From positions 1-64,000 of the forward strand of contig NZ_FQUM01000014.1 of assembly GCF_900129025.1 (NCBI RefSeq): DNA of 64,000 nt, given 5' to 3'. Source of the DNA: Mariniphaga anaerophila. Its GTDB lineage: Bacteria; Bacteroidota; Bacteroidia; Bacteroidales; Prolixibacteraceae. The notes below the pieces were generated by a model, which saw only the letters and a list, made by a program, of their open reading frames with translations, did not search any database and was not told where the DNA came from. Position 1 is the first letter of the stretch. Every line of letters starts with the position of its first letter. A program made the translations under genes and the position numbers. Positions 44,215 through 52,872 of the stretch are shown piece by piece.

Positions 44215-45195
44215 ATGATGAAGAGAGTAGCTATTGGAGTGGACATAGGCGGGACAAATACTGCCATTGGGGTAGTAGATCCCGAAGGAAACGTTATGGT
44301 AAAAAATAGTATTGCCACTCCTGCGCACGGAAATATTGAACAGTATATTTCTGATCTGGCCCAGGCGATTAATGAGCTGATGGAATCAGTTAAACTCTTG
44401 AATAACGATTTAGAGTTTCTTGGTATCGGAATTGGAGCACCAAACGGAAATTATTACAGCGGAACAATCGAATATGCTCCGAACCTTTCGTTTAAAGGAG
44501 TGGTTCATCTGATTGAATTGTTGCGCAACCACTTTCCGAAAATGGAAGCGCTTGCATTGACTAACGATGCAAATGCTGCTGCCATTGGCGAAATGGTTTA
44601 CGGCGGGGCAAAAGACATGAAGAATTTTGTGATGTACACACTGGGTACCGGCGTAGGCAGCGGATTGGTTGTAAACGGCGACCTGGTTTACGGACATGAC
44701 GGATTTGCCGGAGAATGCGGGCATACAATGCTTATTCCCGGTGGCCGGAGGTGCGGTTGCGGTGCGTTGGGACACCTCGAAGCGTATTGCTCTGCTTCAG
44801 GAATGAAGCGTACTGCGTTTGAGCTGATAGTTCAATACAATGCTACTGATAGCTTGCTGGCAAACAAATCGTACAACGAATTGGATGCAAAAATGATTTA
44901 CGATGCCGCTGTTAAAGGCGACAAAATTGCGCTGGAAGTATTTGAAAAAACTGGTGCCTGGTTAGGTCAGGGACTTGCTGATACAGTTCATTACCTCAGC
45001 CCTGAAGCGATTTTCCTGTTTGGCGGACCAACTGCTGCCGGCGATTTCATTTTCAAACCAACAAAGGAAAATATGGAAAAACACCTGCTTCCTATTTTCA
45101 AAGAAAAAATCAAAATTCTTCCTTCTAAACTGAAACCGGGCGACGCTGCAATTGTAGGTGCCAGTGCTTTGGTTTGGAAAGAACTGGATAAGTAG
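44215..45195 (+). CDS. ROK-family sugar kinase (glucokinase type)
   Basis: 326 residues. ATP motif GVDIGGTNTAIGVVD at the N-terminus, catalytic Asp in LTNDANAAAIGE, GTGVGSGLVVNG, and the zinc motif GHTMLIPGGRRCGCGALGHLEAYCS. Phosphorylates glucose or a related hexose in the cytoplasm. No helix-turn-helix, so it is an enzyme, not a regulator. Single-gene unit closed by a strong terminator at 45220-45249. A second ATG one codon in (44218) is equally possible. Confidence 0.92.
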   Translation: MMKRVAIGVDIGGTNTAIGVVDPEGNVMVKNSIATPAHGNIEQYISDLAQAINELMESVKLLNNDLEFLGIGIGAPNGNYYSGTIEYAPNLSFKGVVHLIELLRNHFPKMEALALTNDANAAAIGEMVYGGAKDMKNFVMYTLGTGVGSGLVVNGDLVYGHDGFAGECGHTMLIPGGRRCGCGALGHLEAYCSASGMKRTAFELIVQYNATDSLLANKSYNELDAKMIYDAAVKGDKIALEVFEKTGAWLGQGLADTVHYLSPEAIFLFGGPTAAGDFIFKPTKENMEKHLLPIFKEKIKILPSKLKPGDAAIVGASALVWKELDK

Positions 45196-45219
45196 AGTTT
45201 AAGCAAATAACGATACGAG

Positions 45220-45249
45220 AGCGGATTTCATTTGAGATCCGCTTTTTTT
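45220..45249 (+). terminator. intrinsic terminator after the ROK kinase gene
   Basis: AGCGGATTTC pairs with GAGATCCGCT (one G-U) around an ATTT loop and is followed by seven T. Only 25 bases beyond the stop codon. Confidence 0.85.
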
Positions 45250-45371
45250 GTGGATTCAAGTGACGTTGCCTGTTTAGTAGAAACTAATATGAACACAAAT
45301 TTGTTTTAACATAACAAAATCTACTTTTTTTTGAGTTGATCAGTTTTCTTTCAGCCTATTTTCTTACTTTC

Positions 45372-45399
45372 GTGTTACTAATTTTATTATTGGTGACAC
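45372..45399. promoter_or_regulatory. operator A: GTGTTAC-N14-GTGACAC, next to the NikR-like start codon
   Basis: Two half-sites of the form GTNNNAC in inverted orientation, 14 bases apart, end one base before the ATG at 45401. The same GTNNNAC-N14-GTNNNAC geometry recurs before the TonB-dependent receptor gene. Suits a ribbon-helix-helix tetramer and autorepression. Confidence 0.55.
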
Positions 45400-45400
45400 T

Positions 45401-45802
45401 ATGGCTGTTTCCCGATTTGGCGTTTCGCTCGACGAAGAATTATTACAGGCACTCGACGAATATGTTGCAGAGAACCATTTTTCGAACCGTTCTCAGGCAA
45501 TCAGGCATCTGATTGAGCGGAACTTGGTGGAGAAAAAATGGAAATGCGACAACATTGTAGCAGGTGCCGTTGTGTTGGTGTTCAGCCATGAGAAAACAGA
45601 CATCCTGAAAAAATCTTCAGAGATTCAGTTCGAATATCGGGATGTGGTGCTGTCATCGCAGGGGTTTTATTTGAATCAGCAGAATTACCTTGAGATTATT
45701 GCTGTAAAAGGCCCCTCCAAAACGTTGACCGAGATTTCAGACAAACTCATCAGTATAAAAGGAATTCAGCATGGAAAGCTGGTAATGAGCAAAGCCGAAT
45801 AA
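45401..45802 (+). CDS. nikR: NikR/CopG-type ribbon-helix-helix regulator lacking the nickel ligands
   Basis: 133 residues in the NikR layout: an N-terminal ribbon-helix-helix (AVSRFGVSLDEELLQALDEYV, FSNRSQAIRHLIERNL) and a C-terminal ACT-like domain (LEIIAVKGPSKTLTEISDKLISIKGIQHGKL). Aligned on the LEI and KG anchors with E. coli NikR, the nickel ligands His76, His87, His89 and Cys95 are replaced by Phe, Gly, Tyr and Tyr. It probably binds a different effector or another metal site. The gene sits between two GTNNNAC operator pairs and precedes a TonB-dependent receptor, its likely target. Confidence 0.88.
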   Translation: MAVSRFGVSLDEELLQALDEYVAENHFSNRSQAIRHLIERNLVEKKWKCDNIVAGAVVLVFSHEKTDILKKSSEIQFEYRDVVLSSQGFYLNQQNYLEIIAVKGPSKTLTEISDKLISIKGIQHGKLVMSKAE

Positions 45803-45819
45803 TTTTTTTTGTCTATATA

Positions 45820-45847
45820 GTAACACGATTTTTTAAAATAGTAACAC
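45820..45847. promoter_or_regulatory. operator B: GTAACAC-N14-GTAACAC before the TonB-dependent receptor
   Basis: Two identical 7-base half-sites, again 14 bases apart, end 14 bases before the ATG at 45862. Spacing matches operator A, although the left half has the opposite orientation. Likely bound by the regulator encoded just upstream. Confidence 0.55.
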
Positions 45848-45861
45848 TAACTGAAATTGAA

Positions 45862-47712
45862 ATGAAAAAACCCGGAATTTATCTGATTGCAATCAGTTTT
45901 TTAATCCAACTCTTTATTCCCGTTGCAGGCATGGCGCAAGCCTCTTTTAATATTGCAGATACCATAAAAATAGAGGAGGTTGTAGTAACAGGAACTCCTG
46001 TGAAAGTAAATCGCAATAGTGTTCCTATGGCTGTTTCTGTAATTGACAGGGCGCAGATTGAAGAGACTGACGAATCGGCTTTACTTCCTGTTCTGAATGG
46101 AAAAGTTCCGGGGCTGTTTGTTACGGAACGGGGAATTACCGGATTTGGCGTTGCTACCGGTTCTGCCGGGCAAATTTCAATTCGCGGAGTAGGAGGATCT
46201 CCCACTACCGGCGTGTTAATGCTCATCGACGGGCACCCTCAGTTTATGGGAATTATGGGGCATCCGCTTCCTGACTCCTACGTGGCATCTGATGCTGAGC
46301 GTGTGGAGGTAATTCGGGGGCCGGCATCCATTCTGTACGGGTCAAACGCAATGGGGGGCGTAATTAATATTATCACAAAAAAGCAGGAAAACGATGGGCT
46401 GCACGGAAACGCACGGCTCTCTTACGGTTCGTTTAACACGCAGAAATACATGGGATCGCTGGGGTACAAAAAAGATAAATTCAGCGTTTTTGTTTCGGGC
46501 AACCACGACAATACAAACGGGCATCGCGATAATTCCGATTTCAAAATAAATAATGGCTATGTTAAATTAGGATGGGATATAAATTCTCATTTTAATTTAA
46601 GTACTGACTTCAGTCTGGCTGCATTTGAAGCAGCAGATCCCGGCCCGGACACATTGAAGGCCAGTCCCGGTGAGCGTATTGACATTACACGCGGGTACTG
46701 GTCTTCTACTTTTCTGAATGATTTTGGAAAAGCTTCAGGCGCGCTGAAAGTGTTTTACAATTTTGGCGAACATAACATTACAGACGGGTTTCATTCTAAA
46801 GACCATAATTACGGATTGAATTTTTACGAGTCGCTCCAATTGTTTAAGGGGAATAATGTTACGCTTGGTGTGGATTATATGAATTACGGTGGAATTGCGG
46901 AAAACCTGCTTGCCATGAACGGGAACGGGATTGTTTTTGCAGATACTTCGGTAGTTGAAACCGGCGTCTACGGCTTTGTGCAACAATCGCTTTTCGAAAA
47001 TTTTATTTTGAATGCAGGTCTTCGGTATCAAAATCACAGTGTTTATGGCGACCAATGGATCCCTGCGGCCGGGTTTGCCTGGCAGTTTTTTGGTTCTGCT
47101 ACCTGGAAAGGAAATGTGTCTAAGGGGTTTCGCAGCCCTACCATTCGCGAACTGTTTTTATGGGGGCCGAATCCGAAGTTGAGTCCGGAGTCAATAATAA
47201 GCTATGAAACAGGGTTCTCTAACTCTTTTTTCGAACGGAAATTGAATGCGGAAATTACCTTTTTCTCAGTGAAAGGAGATAATCTGATAATAACTGTTCC
47301 CATGGAAGGGTTGCGCAATGCAGGGGAAATAAACAATAAAGGAATCGAGTTTCTTGTAAATATTCAGCCGGTAAATAATTTAAAACTGGAGGCGACATAC
47401 AGTTACGTTAATATGGAAGAACCGGTATATGCAACTCCGGAGCATCATCTCTATTTCAGTGCAAATTACAAATGGAAGAAGTTGCAATTTATGGGAAGCG
47501 TTCAGCATATTGGTAACCTCGACAGTGACGCTTCGTCTGTTGTTTCAAACGAAAATTATACTTTGCTGAAAGCAAAAGCGGTGTACAATATTACCCGCAA
47601 CCTGAAATTGTATTTGAGTGGCGAGAATCTGACGAACGAAAAGTATGCGGTTAATCGCTATTACACGATGCCGGGCACTACTGTATTTTCGGGATTGAAT
47701 ATTGTTTTCTGA
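45862..47712 (+). CDS. TonB-dependent outer-membrane receptor (BtuB/FepA-like), probable metal or metal-complex uptake
   Basis: 616 residues. Signal peptide to about residue 28 (FLIQLFIPVAGMAQ), then a TonB box-like region (IEEVVVTGTPV) and the plug with SIRGVGGSPTTGVLMLIDG and RVEVIRGPASILYGSNAMGGVINI. A 22-strand barrel follows, closing with YTMPGTTVFSGLNIVF. It has no carboxypeptidase-like domain and no SusD neighbour, so it resembles receptors for siderophores, cobalamin or metal chelates. The NikR-like gene upstream and its operators suggest metal-linked control, but the loss of nickel ligands leaves the substrate open. Confidence 0.92.
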   Translation: MKKPGIYLIAISFLIQLFIPVAGMAQASFNIADTIKIEEVVVTGTPVKVNRNSVPMAVSVIDRAQIEETDESALLPVLNGKVPGLFVTERGITGFGVATGSAGQISIRGVGGSPTTGVLMLIDGHPQFMGIMGHPLPDSYVASDAERVEVIRGPASILYGSNAMGGVINIITKKQENDGLHGNARLSYGSFNTQKYMGSLGYKKDKFSVFVSGNHDNTNGHRDNSDFKINNGYVKLGWDINSHFNLSTDFSLAAFEAADPGPDTLKASPGERIDITRGYWSSTFLNDFGKASGALKVFYNFGEHNITDGFHSKDHNYGLNFYESLQLFKGNNVTLGVDYMNYGGIAENLLAMNGNGIVFADTSVVETGVYGFVQQSLFENFILNAGLRYQNHSVYGDQWIPAAGFAWQFFGSATWKGNVSKGFRSPTIRELFLWGPNPKLSPESIISYETGFSNSFFERKLNAEITFFSVKGDNLIITVPMEGLRNAGEINNKGIEFLVNIQPVNNLKLEATYSYVNMEEPVYATPEHHLYFSANYKWKKLQFMGSVQHIGNLDSDASSVVSNENYTLLKAKAVYNITRNLKLYLSGENLTNEKYAVNRYYTMPGTTVFSGLNIVF

Positions 47713-47721
47713 AGAACACAG

Positions 47722-47783
47722 CTTCCGCAAAGTTAGGAGGAGCATTTATTGAGTTTCCCATCTTGTTTGCGGGAACATTGATT
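47722..47783 (+). terminator. probable terminator after the TonB-dependent receptor
   Basis: CTTCCGCAAA (47722-47731) pairs with TTTGCGGGAA (47765-47774) with one bulged base and a long loop. Eight T follow after CATTGA. Moderate quality because of the loop size. Confidence 0.4.
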
Positions 47784-47832
47784 TTTTTTGGTTTTCTTTT
47801 TTTAAATTGGAGCACAGTAAAAACCAGTTAAA

Positions 47833-48906
47833 ATGAAAGAGAAAGCCTGCCGTAAAATGAATGCTCCCTCCAAAATCGAAAAAAGAACTGCCTTTGAAAA
47901 AGCACCTGATCCGGTACCAACTGACAACCGGTTTTTTGGTGCTGAAAAAAGCATTGGAAGGAGACGTTTTATTAGAACGGGCGCAGCGGCTTTGAGTGCG
48001 GTTTCGGTGCCCGGGGTCTCACTCGCTTCTCGGCTTTTAGAAAACGACGTTAACAGGGTGCGTCCGCTGCACGTTTTTACAAAATGCTTACAGTTTATGA
48101 ACTACGATGAAATGGCAGCGCTGATTACTAAGCTCGGATTTGCAGGTGCTGATTTGGCTGTTCGTCCGGGAGGACAAGTGTTGCCCGGAAATGTGGAAAC
48201 AGATTTGCCCAAAGCGTTGAAATCCCTTCGAAATGCCGGAGTTGATTCCCGCATGATAACAACTTCCATAAAAAGCCCTGACGATGAGTTTACGCGTCTT
48301 ATCCTGAAAACAATGGCAGAGTTGGGCATTGGATTTTATAGAATGGGATATTTGGATTACGACAATTCAAAATCGATAACCGAAAATATTGACGCGTATA
48401 GATTTACCTTTGAAAAGTTTGAAAAACTAAACAGGGAATACGGAGTTCATGGTGGATATCAAAATCATTCGGGAAGAAGGGTAGGAGGGCCGGTTTGGGA
48501 TTTGTTTCTGATATTGAAGGATCGTGATCCGGAGTTCGTGGGAGTTCAGTACGATGTGAGGCACGCCACCATTGAAGGCGGTGCTTCGTGGCCTCTCGGG
48601 ATGAAACTGCTGGCTCCCTGGATTCGCACTGTGGATATCAAAGATTTTGTGTGGAGTAAAAATGAAAGTGGGAAATGGGCGATTAAAAATGTGCCGCTGG
48701 GAGAAGGCATGGTCAATTTTGAGGCCTATTTTGAGTTGTACAAATCACTGAAATTTGAAGGACCGGTTTCCATTCATTACGAATACAATTTGGGCGGAGC
48801 CGAGCACGGCAGCAGAAATCCGGAAATGCCGTTGAATGAAATTTCGACCTGGTTAGAAAGGGATTTGATATTTATGAAGAATCAGTTTCGGGAATTTGGT
48901 TTGTAG
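47833..48906 (+). CDS. Tat-exported sugar phosphate isomerase/epimerase-like (AP-endonuclease-2 fold) protein
   Basis: 357 residues. After a long n-region, a twin-arginine signal (GRRRFIRTGAAALSAVSVPG, about residues 42-61) precedes a xylose-isomerase-like TIM barrel. The barrel has the opening LHVFTKCLQFMNYDEMAALITKLGFAG, GGYQNHSGRRVGG and VGVQYDVRHATIEGG, then TVDIKDFVW and SIHYEYNLGG, which supply acidic and His metal ligands. Likely acts on a sugar in the periplasm. It stands alone and converges with the second GldK gene. The second in-frame Met, at residue 9, would also keep the Tat motif. Confidence 0.85.
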   Translation: MKEKACRKMNAPSKIEKRTAFEKAPDPVPTDNRFFGAEKSIGRRRFIRTGAAALSAVSVPGVSLASRLLENDVNRVRPLHVFTKCLQFMNYDEMAALITKLGFAGADLAVRPGGQVLPGNVETDLPKALKSLRNAGVDSRMITTSIKSPDDEFTRLILKTMAELGIGFYRMGYLDYDNSKSITENIDAYRFTFEKFEKLNREYGVHGGYQNHSGRRVGGPVWDLFLILKDRDPEFVGVQYDVRHATIEGGASWPLGMKLLAPWIRTVDIKDFVWSKNESGKWAIKNVPLGEGMVNFEAYFELYKSLKFEGPVSIHYEYNLGGAEHGSRNPEMPLNEISTWLERDLIFMKNQFREFGL

Positions 48907-48921
48907 TCTTGCGTTTTGTGC

Positions 48922-50274
48922 CTACCTGTTGTGCAGATCGTTTTTAAACGAAGTTCTGACACAACGAAAACCGACGTAGGATTTTGCAGTATCCTGGTAT
49001 TCGAAAGTCCGGGTAGATGTGCGAATGAAGTAGGAGATGTCTTTCCAGGAACCGCCCCGTATTACTTTTCGTTTCATTACCGGCGGATCATCCGGTTTGG
49101 CATCGTATTCCATTTCGGGATTCAAGTCGCTAATTACATCGTACGCGGCTTCATAATAGGCGCTGCTGGTCCACTCAGCCACGTTTCCCGCCATGTCGTA
49201 CAAACCGTAGTTGTTGGGATCAAACTGGCCTGTTTTCATGGCAATTGTTGTTGACGGGCTGTCAGACACATAATTTCCGCGAAGGGGTTTAAAGTTGGCC
49301 ACGAAACAGCCTTTGTCTGTTCTGGTGTAATAACTTCCCCACGGGTAAATAGCGTTGTTTAAGCCGCCGCGTGCCGCCAGTTCCCACTCTGTTTCGGTTG
49401 GCAGCCGGTAGTCGTGTGCCGGCGCTTCATTTAACCGGGTTGAAAATTCTTCCTGAATTTTGGTACGCCAGTAGCAAAAAGCACGAGCCTGTTTCCAGGT
49501 CACTCCAACAATCGGATAATCGTCAAAAGCAACGTGCGAAAAATATTTTAAGGTAAACGGTTCGTTGTAAGTGTAGGTGAAGTCTCTTATCCAGCACAGC
49601 GTGTCCGGATAAACAGGCACCATTTCCCGCATCAGGAAATCACTTCTGTTGGAGATCGGAAGAGTTTCCCCTTTGATATTTACGATGTTTCCGTCGTATT
49701 TTTTGGTTTCAAAATTATAGCTGTTTTTACGGCTGGCTGCTTGTTTGTAGTCAACCCAGTAGTATTCGAAAATAAGTTTTCTGGAATCAACTTCAGTTCG
49801 GAAAGCCAGTCGTTCTTCTTCCGGGATGTAAAGTTCGTTCATCGCCATTCTGTAATCCGGGTCTTTCCATTCAATTTTTTCTCTCCAGTTAATTGTTGGT
49901 TCGTCCAGGGGAACTCCGTTGGCGTTTTCAGTATTTAAGTATTCCGGATATGTTTGTCCCAGCAATTTGCGGGCTATGGAATCGCGCACCCAGTACACAA
50001 ACTGGCGGTATTCGTTGTTGGTAATCTCTGTGTCATCCATCCAAAAGGATTCTACAGAAACCCTTCTGGATTTTTCTCCGGCAGTTTTTACCTCGTCGTC
50101 AGACGGCCCAATAACATACGAACCGCGCGGAATATGTGCCATTCCGTATGGCGACGGTTCAAACCAGTCTTTGGAGTTACGCTCGCCCCCGGGAAGATAC
50201 TGTACGATTTCGTTTTTGCAGGAATGGAAAAGCGATCCGGCCAACAGGATGATATAGATTGTCGCTTTTCTCAT
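48922..50274 (-). CDS. second GldK-like lipoprotein (SUMF1/FGE-fold) of the type IX secretion operon
   Basis: 450-residue lipoprotein (lipobox LAGSLFHSC, Cys19) closely related along its whole length to GldK at 53875-55215. It shares ESFWMDDTEITNNEYRQFVYW, INWREKIEWKDPDY, GVTWKQARAFCYWRTKIQ and the ending VGFRCVRTSF. SUMF1-type fold, outer-membrane inner face, forming a ring with GldN in known type IX systems. It lies beyond a strong hairpin that follows gldN, so it would be read at lower level or from its own promoter. May be a spare or specialised GldK, or correspond functionally to GldJ. Confidence 0.85.
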   Translation of the reverse strand: MRKATIYIILLAGSLFHSCKNEIVQYLPGGERNSKDWFEPSPYGMAHIPRGSYVIGPSDDEVKTAGEKSRRVSVESFWMDDTEITNNEYRQFVYWVRDSIARKLLGQTYPEYLNTENANGVPLDEPTINWREKIEWKDPDYRMAMNELYIPEEERLAFRTEVDSRKLIFEYYWVDYKQAASRKNSYNFETKKYDGNIVNIKGETLPISNRSDFLMREMVPVYPDTLCWIRDFTYTYNEPFTLKYFSHVAFDDYPIVGVTWKQARAFCYWRTKIQEEFSTRLNEAPAHDYRLPTETEWELAARGGLNNAIYPWGSYYTRTDKGCFVANFKPLRGNYVSDSPSTTIAMKTGQFDPNNYGLYDMAGNVAEWTSSAYYEAAYDVISDLNPEMEYDAKPDDPPVMKRKVIRGGSWKDISYFIRTSTRTFEYQDTAKSYVGFRCVRTSFKNDLHNR

Positions 50275-50332
50275 TTTCTGATAAATAGTTTTTATATTTT
50301 TTGCGAAAGCTTTTTGAATGGAATCAAAAAAT

Positions 50333-50366
50333 GGGGATGTTCTGAAGTCGGTTTCAGGACATCCCC
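50333..50366 (-). terminator. strong hairpin terminator between gldN and the second gldK-like gene
   Basis: GGGGATGT-t-CTGAA pairs with TTCAG-g-ACATCCCC around a six-base loop, and a run of six T follows on the minus strand. It sits 22 bases after the gldN stop and would reduce or stop read-through into 48922-50274. Confidence 0.8.
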
Positions 50367-50387
50367 AAAAGTTTGCTTCAGCTTAAA

Positions 50388-51239
50388 TTAATATTCCCAC
50401 AAATCTTGTTCAAAATTGAAAATCTCGCTTTCGATACGTTTTGACTCCAGCATGGCTTCTTTGCCGGTCAGGTAAGCGCTGATGTCGCGGTTATTGTATA
50501 CGTTCGATTCTTTTACAATGTAGCTGTTGAAAAACCTTTTAATGAAAAGATCGTCGTACGACATTGACTGGGCCTGGTTGTACTGATTGAGCACAAGGTT
50601 AGTGGCCAACAGGTTTCTTACTTCAGGATAATATACCCAAAATACTTTCTGGCGCTGCACCTGGTTCATGCCTTCGCTTTCGCGTACAAATTCGCGGATC
50701 GGGCAAATGCCAACTATTCTTACATTTAAAGAAGAGGATTGTTTGTCGAAATACCATTCTTCTTTAATCATGTATTGTTTGATTTCTCCTGGCCTGATTT
50801 CGCCCTGAATGGTTACTGTTTTTCGTTCGCCGGTATCAAAATCAATAGTTTCTTCCGTGCTTTCTTCTGCGCCAAAAGCTTCTTGTACCTGTTCGTAAGT
50901 CAACGGTACTTTAAAGTCGTCGTCGAGCCTGGCATCGTAGGGAGTTATCTGACCACTCTCAATGCCTTTTAACAGTAGATTTATCAAGTTGGTTCTTCCG
51001 TCAATATCAGCAGTCGGGTAATACAGAGGGAGGTTCATTTTTTCCCTCAGATCAATTATCCGCCATACTTGTTTCGACCAGAATACATCTGCTTCCCTTA
51101 CTGTTGGCAGGGGCATTGGCTTTTTCTGGGACATATCGGATTTCTGATATGCTCCGTTAATAATCTGAGCATTTGCTTTCGCCCCGGCAAGGGAGAAAAT
51201 AAAAACCGCGATTCCTATTTTAACAAATAACTTTTTCAT
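50388..51239 (-). CDS. gldN: type IX secretion protein GldN (PorN)
   Basis: 283 residues with a signal peptide (IGIAVFIFSLAGAKANAQ). Family segments: DVFWSKQVWRIIDLREKMNL (residues about 50-70), RIVGICPIREF and FWVYYPEVRNLLA. Periplasmic partner of GldK in the outer-membrane-associated ring of the secretion machine. It starts two bases after the gldM stop, so the two are probably translationally coupled. Confidence 0.95.
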   Translation of the reverse strand: MKKLFVKIGIAVFIFSLAGAKANAQIINGAYQKSDMSQKKPMPLPTVREADVFWSKQVWRIIDLREKMNLPLYYPTADIDGRTNLINLLLKGIESGQITPYDARLDDDFKVPLTYEQVQEAFGAEESTEETIDFDTGERKTVTIQGEIRPGEIKQYMIKEEWYFDKQSSSLNVRIVGICPIREFVRESEGMNQVQRQKVFWVYYPEVRNLLATNLVLNQYNQAQSMSYDDLFIKRFFNSYIVKESNVYNNRDISAYLTGKEAMLESKRIESEIFNFEQDLWEY

Positions 51240-51241
51240 TT

Positions 51242-52852
51242 CTACTGTATTTTAAACGATATCGGGGCGATGTCTCGTGTTGTGCCATCGTCGCCAACTG
51301 CTTTAATATTTGCAATATAAATTAAACTGTTAGGGTTGAGCCTTCTGAACTGGTCTTTTTGTTCCGGAGTAAAACGGTTTGAGTTACTTTCAAAGAAGTT
51401 GACATAACCGCCGGCAGACGAAATTTCAACCCTGAACTGGGTAACGGTGTATTTAAAATCGAAGTCAAAATCTTCGAGAACCGCCAAAACGCCGTCTTCT
51501 ACCAAAAGGCGCTCTTTGCGAATGGTACCTCCTGCCTGGCCGGCAACATGAGCCACCGGATCGGGAACTCGTTTTACACGCCAGTTGGAAGTTCCGAGCA
51601 ATCGCCTTTCACCTCCGATGTTTGCATGAACAGATACGGTTGTTCTTCTTCCCGGTTCATCCAGTTCGTTTGGCTTAATAATAAATGCATCGCCACTTCT
51701 GGAAACAGTACCGTTGGTCATGGTAACCTCAAGGTTCTCGCGAGGTATTCCGCCGCCGCTAACGTCAAATGGGTTATTCAATCCCCGGTAAAAAACGTTC
51801 ATGCGAGTTGCCGACATGGTTACACTCGGCTGGGTAACCTGGTATTCCTGTTTAAACGAATAGTTTTTAATAATGCCGGCCGGAGTTTTATATTTTATCA
51901 GGCCACTCCAGCTAAAAACGCCGGGTTCCGATGTTTTAATCCGGTAAGTTGCTTTCCCGTCGTGAACCGGAACAGATCTGCCATTTATCAGAATTTCGGG
52001 TTGCTGGGTAGTATCTTCTGCTGCCAGAAATACTTCAGCCACATACTCGTCGCCCTGCAAAATCATGCTTGAGTTTGGAATTACTCGTGCGCCAAGTTTG
52101 TTGAACAAAAACGAGCCTGCATCAATTTGTGAGTACAGGTAATTGATGAGGTTGGCTTCTGAGTTTTTTACATCAATTTGTATTTTAGAAAGAAGTGTGA
52201 GCACTGCTACCAGCGGTTTGTCAAGGAAACGCTCTGTCTCCCATGATTTGCTTTCACCGCCTTCTTTAATGTTTGCTTTTGGATCTGAAGTGTGCAGTGC
52301 ACTCATAATTGTGTTTCTCAATTCTTCGTCAGAATCATCGATGAGTGAAATGAGCGTAGCACGGTATTCTTCAACTCTTTCTTTTAATTCGGTAGCTTTT
52401 TTCTGGGTAATCATAAACTCAGACGGCACATTTAAATCGTCAGCCTTTGATATTTTCAGGGTATCTCCATCGGCTGTGGCAAGAAAAAAATCGTTGGACG
52501 CAAGAGGCTGTGCTTCGGTGACCTGAGTGGCTCCGGATTTGATAGCCATCTCCTTTTTTATTGCGCCGATGAATAAAATTAAGCTGTCAGTTTTTTCTTT
52601 TACAATGTCCGCTTTCTCTTTCCATTCTTTCACCCGGGTTTCGTTTTCGGCAAATGCCTGTTCAAACCGGGCGTAAACCTGGGCATTTTTCATGTCCACT
52701 GTCTCAAGGGTCTGAAGCAGGCTGATATCAACCACCTTAAATGCTTCGAGTACCTCTGCCGCAACGTTTAATGCTAACATCGCGGTGAGTACAATGTACA
52801 TCATGTTTATCATTTTTTGCCTCGGTGTTTCCGGACAATTTTTTGCACCCAT
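51242..52852 (-). CDS. gldM: type IX secretion motor protein GldM (PorM)
   Basis: 536 residues. One N-terminal membrane helix (MINMMYIVLTAMLALNVAAEVL) follows the conserved NCPETPRQ start. It is followed by a long helical periplasmic D1 domain and three beta domains, ending in FRRLNPNSLIYIANIKAVG. With GldL it forms the proton-driven rotary motor that spans the periplasm to reach GldK/GldN. Gene gap to gldL is 20 bases. Confidence 0.96.
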   Translation of the reverse strand: MGAKNCPETPRQKMINMMYIVLTAMLALNVAAEVLEAFKVVDISLLQTLETVDMKNAQVYARFEQAFAENETRVKEWKEKADIVKEKTDSLILFIGAIKKEMAIKSGATQVTEAQPLASNDFFLATADGDTLKISKADDLNVPSEFMITQKKATELKERVEEYRATLISLIDDSDEELRNTIMSALHTSDPKANIKEGGESKSWETERFLDKPLVAVLTLLSKIQIDVKNSEANLINYLYSQIDAGSFLFNKLGARVIPNSSMILQGDEYVAEVFLAAEDTTQQPEILINGRSVPVHDGKATYRIKTSEPGVFSWSGLIKYKTPAGIIKNYSFKQEYQVTQPSVTMSATRMNVFYRGLNNPFDVSGGGIPRENLEVTMTNGTVSRSGDAFIIKPNELDEPGRRTTVSVHANIGGERRLLGTSNWRVKRVPDPVAHVAGQAGGTIRKERLLVEDGVLAVLEDFDFDFKYTVTQFRVEISSAGGYVNFFESNSNRFTPEQKDQFRRLNPNSLIYIANIKAVGDDGTTRDIAPISFKIQ

Positions 52853-52872
52853 AATCTAGTTACTTCAAATTA

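Noticed and set aside
47833-48906. Member of the NikR/TonB unit
   Set aside because: A likely terminator and 120 bases separate it, it lacks a GTNNNAC pair, and its isomerase-like fold gives no metal-uptake link.
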